DNA of 64,000 nucleotides from Setomelanomma holmii (taxonomy: Eukaryota > Ascomycota > Dothideomycetes > Pleosporales > Phaeosphaeriaceae), in contig ML978224.1 in NCBI GenBank assembly GCA_010015745.1, positions 121,417 through 185,416 of the forward strand, given 5' to 3'. Shown here piece by piece: positions 34,271-44,950 of the stretch. Both the position numbers and the translations under genes were made by a program. The notes below the pieces were generated by a model. That model was given only the letters and a program-made list of their open reading frames with translations, did not search any database and was not told the DNA's origin. How positions within the stretch are numbered: the first letter of the stretch is position 1; each line of letters begins with the position of its first letter.

Positions 34271-35275
34271 TTGGAGGGGAGCCGCACGCACATCATGCTC
34301 TAAAACGAGGGCGACATGTGCGATGCGGGACGTTTTACGACTATTACGAACTTCGAAGCCTTTGTTAGAGGGAAGACTGGATCAATGAAGAAGGAAAGGG
34401 GTAATGCGGTACCAGGGGTGGGACGGGGCAAGTCTTTGCACGAGGCGATGACCGCGGGAGAGTCGCCAAATTTATGGAGCAGATCCCTAGTCAAGGCGTC
34501 CAGGAGTCACAACAATGTCCAGGTCTGCGTGGGGCAAGATGCGTTGGCTTTGAGATACCTTTGTGCTATTAGATTGGTACCTGCTCTCATTCAGCATGGC
34601 GGAATTACGCTGACTATGTTCAAGAAACATTCAAACACTTCTTCGATGCATCGATGCTATCGGTATAAATCTTCTTGCTCATCGCCTTTCCTTACACTTT
34701 AAATTCGGCCGGCATCGCCCACAGACTTTGTCAATGTCGCCATTGCTCCTTCGCCTCTGCCTCTGCCTTTCAACCACATGTCCTATAGCGATCCCTCAAG
34801 CTGCCTCATCATCCTTGAAGCCGTCGTGTCGCATTGCTCGCGCAAAGGAGTGTATGTACCATTGAGACTCTCAGATCGGAAAATTCAAAAAGTGCTTAGT
34901 GTGTCATCGAGCGGCTTCATATTCCTGAGGGGAGAAAAGTCGATGGCTGGGGTTTCTTGCGCTAGTATTGCACACAAATTCGCGCTCAAGCTACCGCGCA
35001 GGTCTGTGAGCAAGGCTTATGGCTAGGCAACGCGCGAAAAGCGACGCGACATGCAGCTTGACACTTGAACGTCGTCGCATCTTGCAAAGGTGGTGCTATC
35101 ACCAGCAACTGAAATACACACGATAGGTGGGTATGAAGGTCGGAAGTAACGTTGCTTGCGAAGTCGAAGTAGCTAGCATACCGAATCAACGAACGGAGCT
35201 CATCAACGAAGCACAAGTATCTACCAATCCCATTCACAATGCAAACAAATTATCATAACGTTAACCTGACTTGGC
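34271..35275. other. No convincing gene
   Basis: About 1 kb between PHF5A and the 3' end of the secreted-protein gene. A 128-codon plus frame at 34316 has no motif. The pair CTCTGCCTCTGCC near 34758 is a simple repeat. Confidence 0.5.
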
Positions 35276-35803
35276 TCATCGTCGAAACCCTCCAAAGCTC
35301 TGAGGCCAATGCCTCATTCCAGTCGGTCTCCTTAATTCTCCCTCCTTGCCTTCGTACCCAAAGCTCTCTCGCTCACCGCCATGAAATAGCGCGCATAGGG
35401 AGCGGAAGAACGACTCGCGGTCGTCTGTGGTAGGATTTGGAAGCATCGATGGCGAGTCGAGAGAGCCGGGAGCAATATCGCCAGAGAAGAGGTCGTTGTC
35501 GTACTCCACTGTTGGGGTGTGGAAGATGGAGTGGAACTTGTGGTTGATGCGTGATCGGAACGTTTCGGACTCGGCTGCTGATGCTGAAAGTCGCTCAGCA
35601 ATTTCAAACTGCGGACTTGTTAGTGTGATTGCTTCGCAGAACGAGCATCAGGTTGTGAGCCATACCTCTCTCAAACCTTGGAGACGGAATTGCTCGGCGC
35701 GTTTCTGTAGTCGCGGTGCTGAGGGTGTGATTGGAATGGCCGTGGCAAAGGCGAAGATAGTCGCCAGTACTATGATGATGAATGTGCGCATTGTGGTGGA
35801 CAT
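35276..35803 (-). CDS. Small secreted protein with Kex2 site, effector-like, 156 residues
   Basis: Exons 35666-35803 and 35276-35608 with intron GTATGG...TCCGCAG, both phase 0, closing to 156 residues. The N-terminus MSTTMRTFIIIVLATIFAFA followed by TAIPITPSA is a classic signal peptide with a likely cleavage after ATA. A dibasic site (RLQKR-AEQF) ten to fifteen residues later fits Kex2 removal of a propeptide. The mature part has one Cys only, is charged, and includes FEIAERLSASAAESETFRSR and ends PQSFGGFRR. No homologous family recognised. MRTF at 35791 is the alternative start. Secretion is well supported; an effector role is only possible. Confidence 0.7.
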
Positions 35804-37048
35804 GAGCTCGCAAGTGTTGAAGCTAGTGATGAACGTTGGATTGTCGTTGCTTTGTAGCGTTCGAGGAAAGGACTGTCTAGGCTGTATTTGCAAAAGATTC
35901 TCGTCTCTAGCAATGAGAGCAACCAGGCTTCAGAAAAGAATGTGATGCGACAGCGGGGATGGGGAAGTCAGATCGCCGTCAAGTGCAGATGGAACGCAAT
36001 ATGGGTATTACGTCGATGCAGCACCAGGCCCAGGGTGTCCAGCGAGTGAAGTCCGGTTCGCCTGCATGGCATAGTCAGAGCCATATGCTCTTGTATATAT
36101 CCAAGGCGCGGCAGTGTCTATCAAACGTCGCCTACTATACCACCCTGTCTTTCCGAAACAGAGGCTCGCGCGCAGCAAGGCAAGGATCAGCGGCAAGGAG
36201 AAACATCTGCCAACGCTCGCGCTGCATTGGCACTACTGTTTCATTGTCCAAATCATGCTAGCTCCAACGCCAGTCAGAATTCCTCCGCTCGTCCCATGAT
36301 TTTGGCACTGACAGAATGTTTAGACTACCCGGAAGGGGTGGGGAATCCCGCTCAGAACGCGTAAGACGCGTGAGGCGTCCCGACAGAAGGGCGAGAGCTG
36401 CTGGCACGCAAGGGCTTCTTGATAAAGTCGCGAGGGTAAGAAGGCTAGAGGTGAGAAATGTTTCGCATAGCTGTTACGATAGAGGCCGATAGTACGGTGC
36501 GTCCCAATGAGTGCCGAACGTTTTGCCTGGCATAATCGAGTAGAGTGACATGTTCATGCGCGCCGCCTCAGCCGAAGAGACGGAGTGGGAAGGTCGTAGG
36601 ATAAGCTTCCGGTCCACAACGAGAAACATCCCAAGGAAGCAGCTTGGAAAGTCGCGGTACAAAATCGTTGTCGCAGATAGATGAAGGTCAAACGAACGCG
36701 AGCCGCTATGGGGAGCAGCTGTTGACGCTAAGAGCAGGTGGGAATGACGTCGGCAAAACGTGCAAACTCGCCAAGGGCGACGGCCGCGGGCAGTCGCTTT
36801 GCTCGCACTACTCGAGCCAGCCCCTGCACTTCACCAAAACGTCATCCATTTTGGGCGTCAAAGGACGTCGCGAACTTCGACACCTCCATCTTCTTGCGCA
36901 TAACGTTGCTTTGATTTTTGGGCGTCTGTACAATGTCCTACCGGTCAGCTTGCAAGCACCGCAGAGGACAGAGGACTCGATTTCTGGACACGCATTGACA
37001 GTGCCCTTGCTCGGCGCTATTGGAATTACCACCTTATCATTTCCCAAT
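35804..37048. other. Intergenic; upstream of the Pol X gene
   Basis: About 1.2 kb. The Pol X frame stays open upstream to 36644, but the extra 135 codons lack domain-like character and contain no conserved block, so I treat them as leader. No other gene recognised. Confidence 0.5.
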
Positions 37049-39181
37049 ATGGATAATCAAACCTATCTATCTCAGACATTGCGCACCGGGTCGTTCTCGC
37101 CAACTTCGACGATATCGCTTCCTGGTCTCGATCTTAGTAGCATTCCGCTAATCGCGGTACTCAGCGCACATCTTAGGGACGGTGAGGATAGGATCATCCA
37201 AGAGACACTGCGACAGTACGATGCTCCCCTCACCACTGATGTTTCGAGAGCAAAGGTGTTCATTGGCAAGGTCGGGACGAAGAGACGGGCCGAGTTCGAG
37301 TTGAAGTCTAGGAAGCTGGCAATTGAAGAAGCACCGCAAGCCAAACGACCTGCCAGTCCGACTCAGGCAAATGAGTCCACGAGCAAGAGACAAAAACGAA
37401 GTGGCAAGGTAGTCAATTCGGCCCCTGTTGAGCAACATGATTCTACCACAGAGGATGAGGGCAAGGATGGCACCGAGACTGAAGACGAGGCGCATCTTGC
37501 GAGGCAAGAGACTCCGCTGTCATCGCCCATTGCCACCGAGTCTCATCCGAGCCCGATATTTGACGACACGTCCGAAGGCGATATTGCGTGGGTCATCAAG
37601 TCTAATTGGCTAGAGGCTTGTGTGACTGCAGGTCATCTGGTCCCTCTGGGCGACCACCTGGTGTACAAGTGCAAAGTCTTAGAACGGCCGAAGTCATCGA
37701 ATACCAGGTCCATCAAGTCCGTCTTCACCGCCGCAGCAAAGACAGCCCCGGCTTCAAAGATATTGCCAGCAACACGCCCGGCGCCTGTGCACGAAATTCT
37801 AAACAGAGCCAAGAATGATACCGTAGGCGCCGCGGTGAAGCCAGCGTTTACTCGGGAAAAGAAGTTTGGCAATCATGCCTCGCGTCGCTTCGAGGGCAAG
37901 ACCTTTGCACCGTCTGCACAACAGGGTGGACTGTCGTTTGCTGCGCATACTGCAAAGTTGATGCAGACTACGACAAGTGAATATGATGGTGTCGACAGTG
38001 ATTTTCCCGAGCCTCCAGCTTGGGTGAAGAAGCAAGTGAAATATGCTTGTCAGCGCTTCACACCAGCCAATGGTCCGAATGAGGACTTCATCGAGCAACT
38101 CAGGAAGATCAGAACAGCAAGAACATTGATCGATGACGAGATTGGCGTGCGTGCTTATTCGACAATAGTCGCTTCCATTGCAGCGTATCCGCACAGGCTA
38201 AGCCATCCTCGAGAGTTGGCCCAGCTTCCGGGCTGCGATGAGAAGACCGCCGTACTTTTTGTTGAATGGAAGAACACGGGTAAGATACAAGCGGTAGAAG
38301 ATTATGAGAATGATGAAGCAATGAAAGTCTTACGCTCATTCTACGATATTTGGGGCGTAGGGGCCAAGACTGCTCGACACTTCTACTACAACAATCACTG
38401 GACAGAGTTGGACGACATCATCGAATTCGGCTGGAACGATCTCGACAGAGTGCAGCAGATCGGTGTCAAGTACTACGACGAGTTCCTCGTGCCTATACGG
38501 CGCCCTGAAGTCGAGCAAATAGCTTCTGTCGTGCGGGAACACGCAGTACGTCTTCGCGACGAGCGCATCACGGTCACCATTGTTGGCGGGTACCGCCGTG
38601 GTAAAGCTGCATCGGGCGACGTGGACATGATTGTGTCACATCCTGACCTCGAGGCCACCGCTGGCCTTGTTCAGGAGATTGTAGAGTCACTAGAAGAAAC
38701 AGAGTGGATCACGCATACCTTGAAAATGAGCTTGACCAACACGAACAGAGGTCAACACACGCTACCCTTCCGCTCTGTCAAAGGTGCCGGTGTCGGTTTT
38801 GACACCCTAGACAAAGCCTTGGTGGTATGGCAGAACCCAGAGTGGCCTACTCGGGAGCAAGATGTTGCGGATAATCCGAAGGCGAAGAACTCAAATATCC
38901 ACCGACGAGTCGATATTATTATCGCTCCGTGGCGGACTGTAGGCTGCGCCGTCATGGGCTGGAGCGGCGGTACGACTTTCCAACGAGATTTGAGAAGATA
39001 CGCGAAAGCTATCAAAGGGTGGAAGTTTGACAGCAGTGGCATCAGAAGTCGAAGTACAGGTGAAGCTGTCTGGCTCGAGGGATCGGGAGGTGTGAATGGG
39101 ACCCCAGAAGAGGCGGAAAAGCAAGTCTTTGAAGGACTTGGGCTTCAATTTATTCCGCCAGAGTACAGAGTGACGTATTGA
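37049..39181 (+). CDS. Family X DNA polymerase with BRCT domain (Pol mu/TdT/Pol4-like)
   Basis: Gap-filling polymerase expected in non-homologous end joining. One exon, 710 residues from ATG 37049 (MDNQTYLSQTL), chosen because domain homology begins just after it; the frame itself is open from 36644. N-terminal BRCT-like block (IPLIAVLSAHL...SRAKVFIGKVGTKRRAEFEL...DIAWVIKSNWLEACVTAGHL), a long disordered linker, then the 8-kDa domain (EDFIEQLRKIRTARTLIDDE, LAQLPGCDEKTAVLF), fingers (IWGVGAKTARHFY), and palm with catalytic aspartates in GGYRRGKAASGDVDMIV and RRVDIII. The thumb motif GWSGGTTFQRDLRRYAK has Trp as in Pol mu/TdT rather than the Tyr-Phe of Pol beta/lambda. No damage seen. Confidence 0.9.
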   Translation: MDNQTYLSQTLRTGSFSPTSTISLPGLDLSSIPLIAVLSAHLRDGEDRIIQETLRQYDAPLTTDVSRAKVFIGKVGTKRRAEFELKSRKLAIEEAPQAKRPASPTQANESTSKRQKRSGKVVNSAPVEQHDSTTEDEGKDGTETEDEAHLARQETPLSSPIATESHPSPIFDDTSEGDIAWVIKSNWLEACVTAGHLVPLGDHLVYKCKVLERPKSSNTRSIKSVFTAAAKTAPASKILPATRPAPVHEILNRAKNDTVGAAVKPAFTREKKFGNHASRRFEGKTFAPSAQQGGLSFAAHTAKLMQTTTSEYDGVDSDFPEPPAWVKKQVKYACQRFTPANGPNEDFIEQLRKIRTARTLIDDEIGVRAYSTIVASIAAYPHRLSHPRELAQLPGCDEKTAVLFVEWKNTGKIQAVEDYENDEAMKVLRSFYDIWGVGAKTARHFYYNNHWTELDDIIEFGWNDLDRVQQIGVKYYDEFLVPIRRPEVEQIASVVREHAVRLRDERITVTIVGGYRRGKAASGDVDMIVSHPDLEATAGLVQEIVESLEETEWITHTLKMSLTNTNRGQHTLPFRSVKGAGVGFDTLDKALVVWQNPEWPTREQDVADNPKAKNSNIHRRVDIIIAPWRTVGCAVMGWSGGTTFQRDLRRYAKAIKGWKFDSSGIRSRSTGEAVWLEGSGGVNGTPEEAEKQVFEGLGLQFIPPEYRVTY

Positions 39182-39365
39182 GTAATCACAGCGCTGTACA
39201 CCACTATCGATAAGCATCTTGGGATCAGTGTCACTTCACCACCTTAACGCTTGATCACGCCGTGGACTTCATCTCAGAAAGTTCACAGACATTGCAGAAC
39301 CACAGCACACCACCCACCACGACCCGATCGCCAACGATGGCCATCCTCTACTCACTAGAACCACG

Positions 39366-40160
39366 ATGGCGAACAAGCCTCTTATAAAGAAGCTAAATGC
39401 TACATACAAGAAGCGCCTAGTATGCGGCTCCCTCGCGCTAGCCTGCCTCCTCCTCGCCAGCACAATCTTCGCCCTCAGCACCCGCGCCTTTCTCACCTGG
39501 TACCACAACACCCATCCCCTACACCGCGCCAACGACCTCACCATCCACACACCGCTCTACATCGCCTCGTGCGCGCCATTATGCACCTACCTCGGCATTC
39601 TCGGCGGCGTCCTGTATTACCGCCGCAAGCGCAACAAGTACGGCAAATACGAAGCTACGATGCGCAGACAGGGTCGTGGGTACTGGATCGATCCTAGCGA
39701 TGCGGAGGATAAGAAGAAAGTCGATGCGGCGAAGAAATTGAATACTGAGCCGCGAGTGCCGGGGCCGCGATTAGTGCCCGTGGGGAAGGTGGAGAGGATG
39801 TCGATATTTGGACCGTTGGGTTGGGGCGGGAGGATTGGGGGTGAGCAGGGAAGTACAAGTGTGAGGGAGGAAGGCAGAGGGGGAATGTCGGTGTTGAAGA
39901 GGTTGACGAACTTGCACCCGTTAGGCTGGGGGGATAACAATGAGTATCGACCGAGGACGGCGTATACAGCTGCCGCTGGTGGTCGTGGTGGTGATATCGA
40001 GATGGGAAATGTGTCGAGGGAGCCTGAACGGACTTTAAGTAGGGCGGATTCTATAAGATCTTGCAAGGATGATCCGGTCGTGGAAAGAGCTGCTCAGGAT
40101 ATCTGGTTGAGTGCGGTGAGGGGGTCGGGGAGTAGTTGGGGTAGTCGGCACGCAAGATAG
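39366..40160 (+). CDS. Two-helix membrane protein, 264 residues, unknown
   Basis: Single exon starting MANKPLIKKLNATYKKRLVC. Two hydrophobic helices at about residues 20-42 (LALACLLLASTIFALS) and 66-85 (YIASCAPLCTYLGILGGVLY), then a basic stop-transfer stretch (YRRKRNKYGKYEATMRRQGR). The rest is a soluble tail with two related blocks, MSIFGPLGWGGR and TNLHPLGWGDN, that look like an internal motif repeat. Starts 184 bp after Pol X on the same strand. Function unknown; the helix hairpin plus long tail is a common layout of ascomycete orphan membrane proteins. Confidence 0.65.
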   Translation: MANKPLIKKLNATYKKRLVCGSLALACLLLASTIFALSTRAFLTWYHNTHPLHRANDLTIHTPLYIASCAPLCTYLGILGGVLYYRRKRNKYGKYEATMRRQGRGYWIDPSDAEDKKKVDAAKKLNTEPRVPGPRLVPVGKVERMSIFGPLGWGGRIGGEQGSTSVREEGRGGMSVLKRLTNLHPLGWGDNNEYRPRTAYTAAAGGRGGDIEMGNVSREPERTLSRADSIRSCKDDPVVERAAQDIWLSAVRGSGSSWGSRHAR

Positions 40161-40392
40161 GATGACTGAAAAGAGGGGTAGGGAGGAGGATGTTTGAGGA
40201 AGTTCGTGCTCATGCCAAAGCTAGTGTGCTGATCGTAACTTTTGTATAACAGGTCGACACTACTGTGCATTAAGTATGGATTACAGAACGAATTGTATTA
40301 AAAGGTATCACTGAATCTCCACACATCACCACTCCATGCCACATGTACCTCAAGCAACAACGACCTCACCGCCAACTGCTAACACTCAGCAC

Positions 40393-41313
40393 CTAATTGC
40401 TCTTCTTTGCAGCCTCCAGATGCCACGCAAACACTTTTTCGAAGATAGCCTTGCCGTTGCCTTCAATAACATCGCCATGGCACGAAATAATTCTCTCAAA
40501 CTGCCACTTCTGAATCCTCTCCACGCTCTTATGGAACCCATTCCTATCACTTGAACTCGTGCCATACCAAATCATGCGCTTCTGCCAGGTCGCGTCACCC
40601 CTTGTATTCTGCAGCGCTGAAAAGATCTTGGTCAAAATCCCCGTATTTGGATCCACGCCGCTCCGACTGAACTGTTCGGTAGCAGGCAGGTTAAACATGA
40701 GGTCCGCTTGAATCAGTGTGCGCGTGGGCTTGTGGTGGAACACGAGTTCCTTGTTGATGTGTGACGGGACGTATTCCCAGTCGAATTCGGCATCGAATTC
40801 GGGGGAGATTGTTGTTACGGGCTTCGTCTTGGAGAAGAGGAAGGCGAACGGGACGGATTCGTTTTTCTGGTTGGTGCGCTTTTCGGGCAACACGTCGGGG
40901 CCCAGGACTTGTGCGAAAGGGTAGGCTTGATGCCAGGGGCCGAGGAAAATGTGGTGCTGGCCATTGTCAGTTTGCGTAGCATGGAGATGGGGGGGAATAA
41001 GGCTGGTGTACCTCGGCGTCGAGTGCAGCGATGTATTTGACTTCGCCTAGCTCGGAGACCTTTTGCTTGACTTCGTCGGTCAATGCGACGGGCGAGAAGA
41101 CGGCGAGTGCGCCGGATTGGAGGCGCACTGTAAGTCGCGTCAGTACTTGGAGATGACATTGTCTGAACTGATCCTACCGATGGTGCCGCGTCCTCCGATC
41201 TTGACTCTCCCAAAGCGCCAGAAGGGCACGGAAAGCGTGGTAATAACCCTGGGGACGACATCGCGAATGACCATGGCCTTGGCCGGGTCTGACGGGACGA
41301 GTTTAGAAGACAT
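40393..41313 (-). CDS. DUF4336-like protein (metallo-beta-lactamase-like fold)
   Basis: Exons 41178-41313, 41012-41127 and 40393-40956 with introns GTAGGA...CTTACAG and GTACAC...GGCCAG, closing to 271 residues. Recognisable family order: VVPRVITTLSVPFWRFGRVK, IGGRGTIG-VRLQSGALAVF, SPVALTDEVKQKVSELGEVK, YIAALDAE-HHIFLGPWHQAY, VLGPDVLPEKR, HKPTRTLIQADLMFNLP and the end IISCHGDVIEGNGKAIFEKV. The HHIF and SCHGD blocks sit where metallo-hydrolase folds keep metal ligands. Biochemical role of the family is not known to me. Intact. Confidence 0.85.
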
Positions 41314-42109
41314 TTTGCGCTGTGGTGCCAATTGTGGATTTCAGGTGAAGAGGAAGTGTGGTTATAGGGCGCAAAGTTTGAAATTTGGGACGTTGGTTGA
41401 TTTTGTGAATAGACGATGTCAAGCTAGAATGACGCAATGTTCGAGATGCGCTTGGAGATATGAAGCTGTAATCCCCCAACTCTACGCGATTAGCAGTGAT
41501 ATAAGTAGTCTCGTATGAATGCACTCGGCCGATGGAGTCAATTATCGGTTCAGCACAGCCCAATACTGTGGGTGCGGAGACACCGGTCGACTGCGTGATG
41601 TTTGTTTGAGGACGCATGCAGGTCATGGGCCGAGGTGTCGCGATTGGATCGACGGTTGACCAAGCCAGCTTAATCAGCGACGTCACAGCTCCCAGGTCCT
41701 AGAATTTGAAATGTTGAAGACGCAAATACAGGCGCAAACGGTGTGGATGCGTGGAAATGTGTGTAAAGTGCAGCCTTGGCTGTTCATTGCGATTATTCAT
41801 CTAAGCCACTATGGCATTCTCTTTCTCGGTGGTCTGCAAGTGCGTCTGAGGTAAGACGACTTGATCGTCTCTCGCACGTAGCGAGGTATTTGCATTTCCT
41901 CGTTCTGCTGATGACCTCCCCATGGCCATAGCTTTTCGAAGTCCACCAACATCCCCTGCTCAACATCAGACAAATTGTCGCTGGATTGCCCTCTACTGGG
42001 TATATCCGGACGAAACAATGCGGTTCGTGCAGTGGAATGCAGAGCATCGCAGACATATCCGCTGGCTGGACTCATGGTCATTTGTAAGGCCCATCACGTT
42101 TGTTGCTCC
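41314..42109. other. Intergenic, no convincing gene
   Basis: About 800 bp between the starts of the DUF4336-like gene and the end of RRP45. Frames below 130 codons without motif. Confidence 0.5.
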
Positions 42110-43090
42110 TCATCGCGCATTCTCAGCACTGAGCTCGGCCATCAAGCCTCCAGCATCTCTCTTCTTCGCGTCCTCATCAAGCCTCTGCTGGATCATCTTA
42201 CTCATTTCCTTGGCTTTTTGCAGCGCGACATTGGTGCATTGCAACATTGCCAATGGGTTGACGGTCGCTCCACCATATTTTGCGATTTGACAGATCTCAC
42301 CATGTTTGTTCATCGTGATGATGACCTCTCCTTCTCGGACCTGCTCTTCAGCCAGAGTGGCATCCACCAAGAAGATCTCGCCTTCGGAAAAGTATGAGAA
42401 GCTCACGCAGAGCGGTTGGTGTAGTATCGAAAGCGGAATGGGGTCGCGTTTGCGAACGCTGAGTACAGTCGCTTTCTCGCCTTCAACCATCACGTCGGGT
42501 CTCCGAAAGTGCTGGAGTGCTGCCATTACAGCGATGCACGAAGCGTCAATGATACCACCGTCGTGATCGATGATATGTACGTCAGCACGGAGAGCAAAGC
42601 ACTTTAGGCCTGCTATTATACACAGCGACTCGGTGTCGAGGGCGTTAGAGCGTCGAATAGCCTTTTCGAGTATGCGCGACAAGATAACTTCTGCATCCGT
42701 GGGTCTGTCGCAAGTCAGCTTCTGTAAGCCTTGTACTCCTCAGAGTGCGGCACACATACCGGCCAATTTCGAACGCTGGCGATGCCATCGGGGAGAACTC
42801 TGTAACTATTTGGAAGACTCCATCAAACTTGCGCTCAGGCAGTGGTGTCGTCACATCGATTGATATGCGCGCAATGACTCTGTAGCTGTCAGTAGAAGTC
42901 AATGTAGCATACGAAATATGCTCTACCTCGTTTTGCCTAATTGCACGTCTGCCACGCCATACTCGTCCCCAAATGTGAGCTCGATTTTGCGGAATGCATC
43001 GAAAGCTCGACCATCTAGTCGAATCTGCTCCTGCAGCGCTTGCTTTATGAATTCGCGTTCATTGATGGATATCTGAGCTTCTTGAGGCAT
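42110..43090 (-). CDS. RRP45: Exosome ring subunit Rrp45 (RNase PH-like)
   Basis: Subunit of the six-member PH-like ring of the RNA exosome, which degrades and trims RNA in nucleus and cytoplasm; non-catalytic in eukaryotes. Exons 42927-43090, 42760-42885 and 42110-42704 with introns GTAGAG...CTGACAG and GTATGT...GCGACAG, closing to 294 residues. Visible: ISINEREFIKQALQEQIRLD-GRAFDAFRKIELTFG, DVQLGKT-SYRVIARISID, SPMASPAFEIGR, NALDTESLCIIAGLKCFALR, VHIIDHDGGIIDASCIAVMA, ALQHFRRPDV, and the Glu/Lys-rich helical end. Start chosen at MPQEAQ, as in yeast Rrp45; an in-frame ATG ten codons earlier exists. Divergent from CWC15. Confidence 0.93.
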
Positions 43091-43331
43091 GTTGCCTCTA
43101 ACTACTGGATGTGGCTGCAACCGTCCGCGGTTATGGTGATTCTTTGCAGAGCGCGAACTGCAGCGGGGCGGAGAAATGTGAAGGTGCGCGATCTACTAGC
43201 GCGATTTATCGATCTCAAGCCTTGAGCCTGCCTCAACTTTTACAACCACAATCTAACGCCCTCAACACCGCTCAAGACTTCCGAAACCAGCGCTACACCT
43301 GTCTAAACCCTATAGTAGGCATTTCTACACT
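43091..43331. promoter_or_regulatory. Shared promoter of RRP45 (-) and CWC15 (+)
   Basis: 241 bp between divergent start codons of two RNA-processing genes. No TATA box is evident; ACAACCACAATC and similar CA-rich stretches precede CWC15. Co-regulation is inferred from arrangement. Confidence 0.5.
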
Positions 43332-44146
43332 ATGACGACCGCCCATAGGCCGACGTTCGATCCCGCACGCGGCAAAGAAGCACAGCGAGGACCTGCCTAC
43401 CACCAGCGATTACTTCCTGCGCACACTGTTCTCAAGCACAGGCAGCCAGGTCAAGGCGGTGATGCCGATCAAAAGCGCGACCTTCGCGCTGAGCTTCTCG
43501 AAGCCGAAGCGCGTCACTTTGCAAAGAAGAATGGCACCTACGTGGAGCCAGAGGCTGCGACGGAATCAGGAACCGTAGAGAAACGACAAATCGATGCGGT
43601 AGCAGCAGAAGATGAGGATGGCGATGACGAAGCAGCGCAGAAGCGGCGGCGCATAGAGGTGTTAGAGCAATATCGGGAAATAGATGCAGACGACAGCAGT
43701 AGCGAGAGCGAAAGCAGCGACGACGAGTAAGTGCGACCGCAACTGTTCACGAACTAGCCCACTGATAGTATCGCAGCGACGAGGACGACGAAGACGAAAC
43801 CGCGGCCCTTATGCGCGAACTCGAGAAGATCAAGAAGGAACGCGCCGAGGCCAAGGCAAAGGAGGAGGCAGAACGTGCAGCAGTGGAGGAAGAGCAGCGC
43901 GAAATTGACGTCGCGCGAGGCAATCCGTTGCTCAACTCTCGCGACTTCACAATGAAACGCCGTTGGGACGACGACGTTGTCTTCAAGAACCAAGCCCGAG
44001 GAACCGAAGATCGGAATAAGAAGAAAGAGTTCATCAACGACATGCTGCGGTCTGACTTCCACAAAAAGTTCATGGTATGTTGATGCCACCAGTATTGTGG
44101 TTTGCGGAGTGCTAATGCTATGCGACAGTCCAAATACATCCGATGA
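43332..44146 (+). CDS. CWC15: Spliceosome-associated protein Cwc15
   Basis: Component of the Prp19/NTC-related activated spliceosome. Exons 43332-43726, 43777-44074 and a terminal 18-nt exon 44129-44146, introns GTAAGT...TCGCAG and GTATGT...GCGACAG (with GCTAATG branch), closing to 236 residues. Family ends are diagnostic: N-terminus MTTAHRPTFDPARGKEAQRG and C-terminus NPLLNSRDFTMKRRWDDDVV, FKNQARGTEDRNKKKEFIND, MLRSDFHKKFM-SKYIR. The centre is acidic (DDSSSESESSDDE) then a charged helix. The last six codons come from the micro-exon and match the conserved SKYIR end. Confidence 0.95.
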
Positions 44147-44950
44147 GGTCATTGTGCTTCTCTCTTCTCGAACTTCTCGAAAAGCATGCATTGCTGGCGT
44201 AGGTGGACACTTGGCGCATAATTGTCTAGAACGTCGATTTGAAAAGGCATAAGGCGTCGGACACCCCAGGACTTGGCGAGGTAGGGAAAGGCCAGTGACG
44301 CAAAAGGGTCCTTATCGCGATCCGCGCACGATTGCCGCTTACGGACGTCAGCTATCTTCTGCTTCAGCCATATTCCAGGTTAAATTGAACGAATGAGGAC
44401 CATTCAAGCTCCAAGGCTGCTCACAACCACTGCAATTGCGCTTCATCAAAGACCAGAAAACTCTGATAGACGCGACCTTTAAACTCGTACAAGTGCTCAA
44501 TGGATGCATCAGAGGATGATTAACTTTTGGACAGGAAGAGTTCGACAGGAATTCCAGAGGGCTATCTCGCTACTGCTGCAGGCACAACAACCCGGTACCC
44601 TCACCCGATCCGCACTATTTGAACCTCTCTCAAAGTAGCGTCGGAGGAATACCAAGCACCACTTGGCGAAGCCTTTCAACCTCTTACATGGCTTGCACTC
44701 CACCTGATCGACGTTGGTAGCAGTAAGCTTCGCAAGCCAAATGACCTCATAAGGCTTGAGCTTCTCTCATGCCTCAGCACTATCTGTGTGGCAGGAGTTC
44801 TATGCAAGGTATATAGGTGGAATGGTTGGGAGTACGGGCGGGTAATCGTTCACAGCCTACGTCTTCCTTTGAACACGATAGAATACACCACCTTTCCACC
44901 GAAAGCGAATTGTAACACTTGACTTCCACCTCCACATACACTCCTTCACA
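44147..44950. other. Intergenic; promoter of the dehydrin-like gene
   Basis: About 800 bp without recognised gene. A TATA-like TATATAG lies at 44810-44816, about 135 bp before the next start codon. Confidence 0.5.

Noticed and set aside
35427..35945. 172-codon plus frame
   Set aside because: Antisense of the secreted protein gene, which has a signal peptide and a consistent intron on the minus strand.
36644..37048. 135-codon N-terminal extension of Pol X
   Set aside because: No conserved block; homology starts after ATG 37049.
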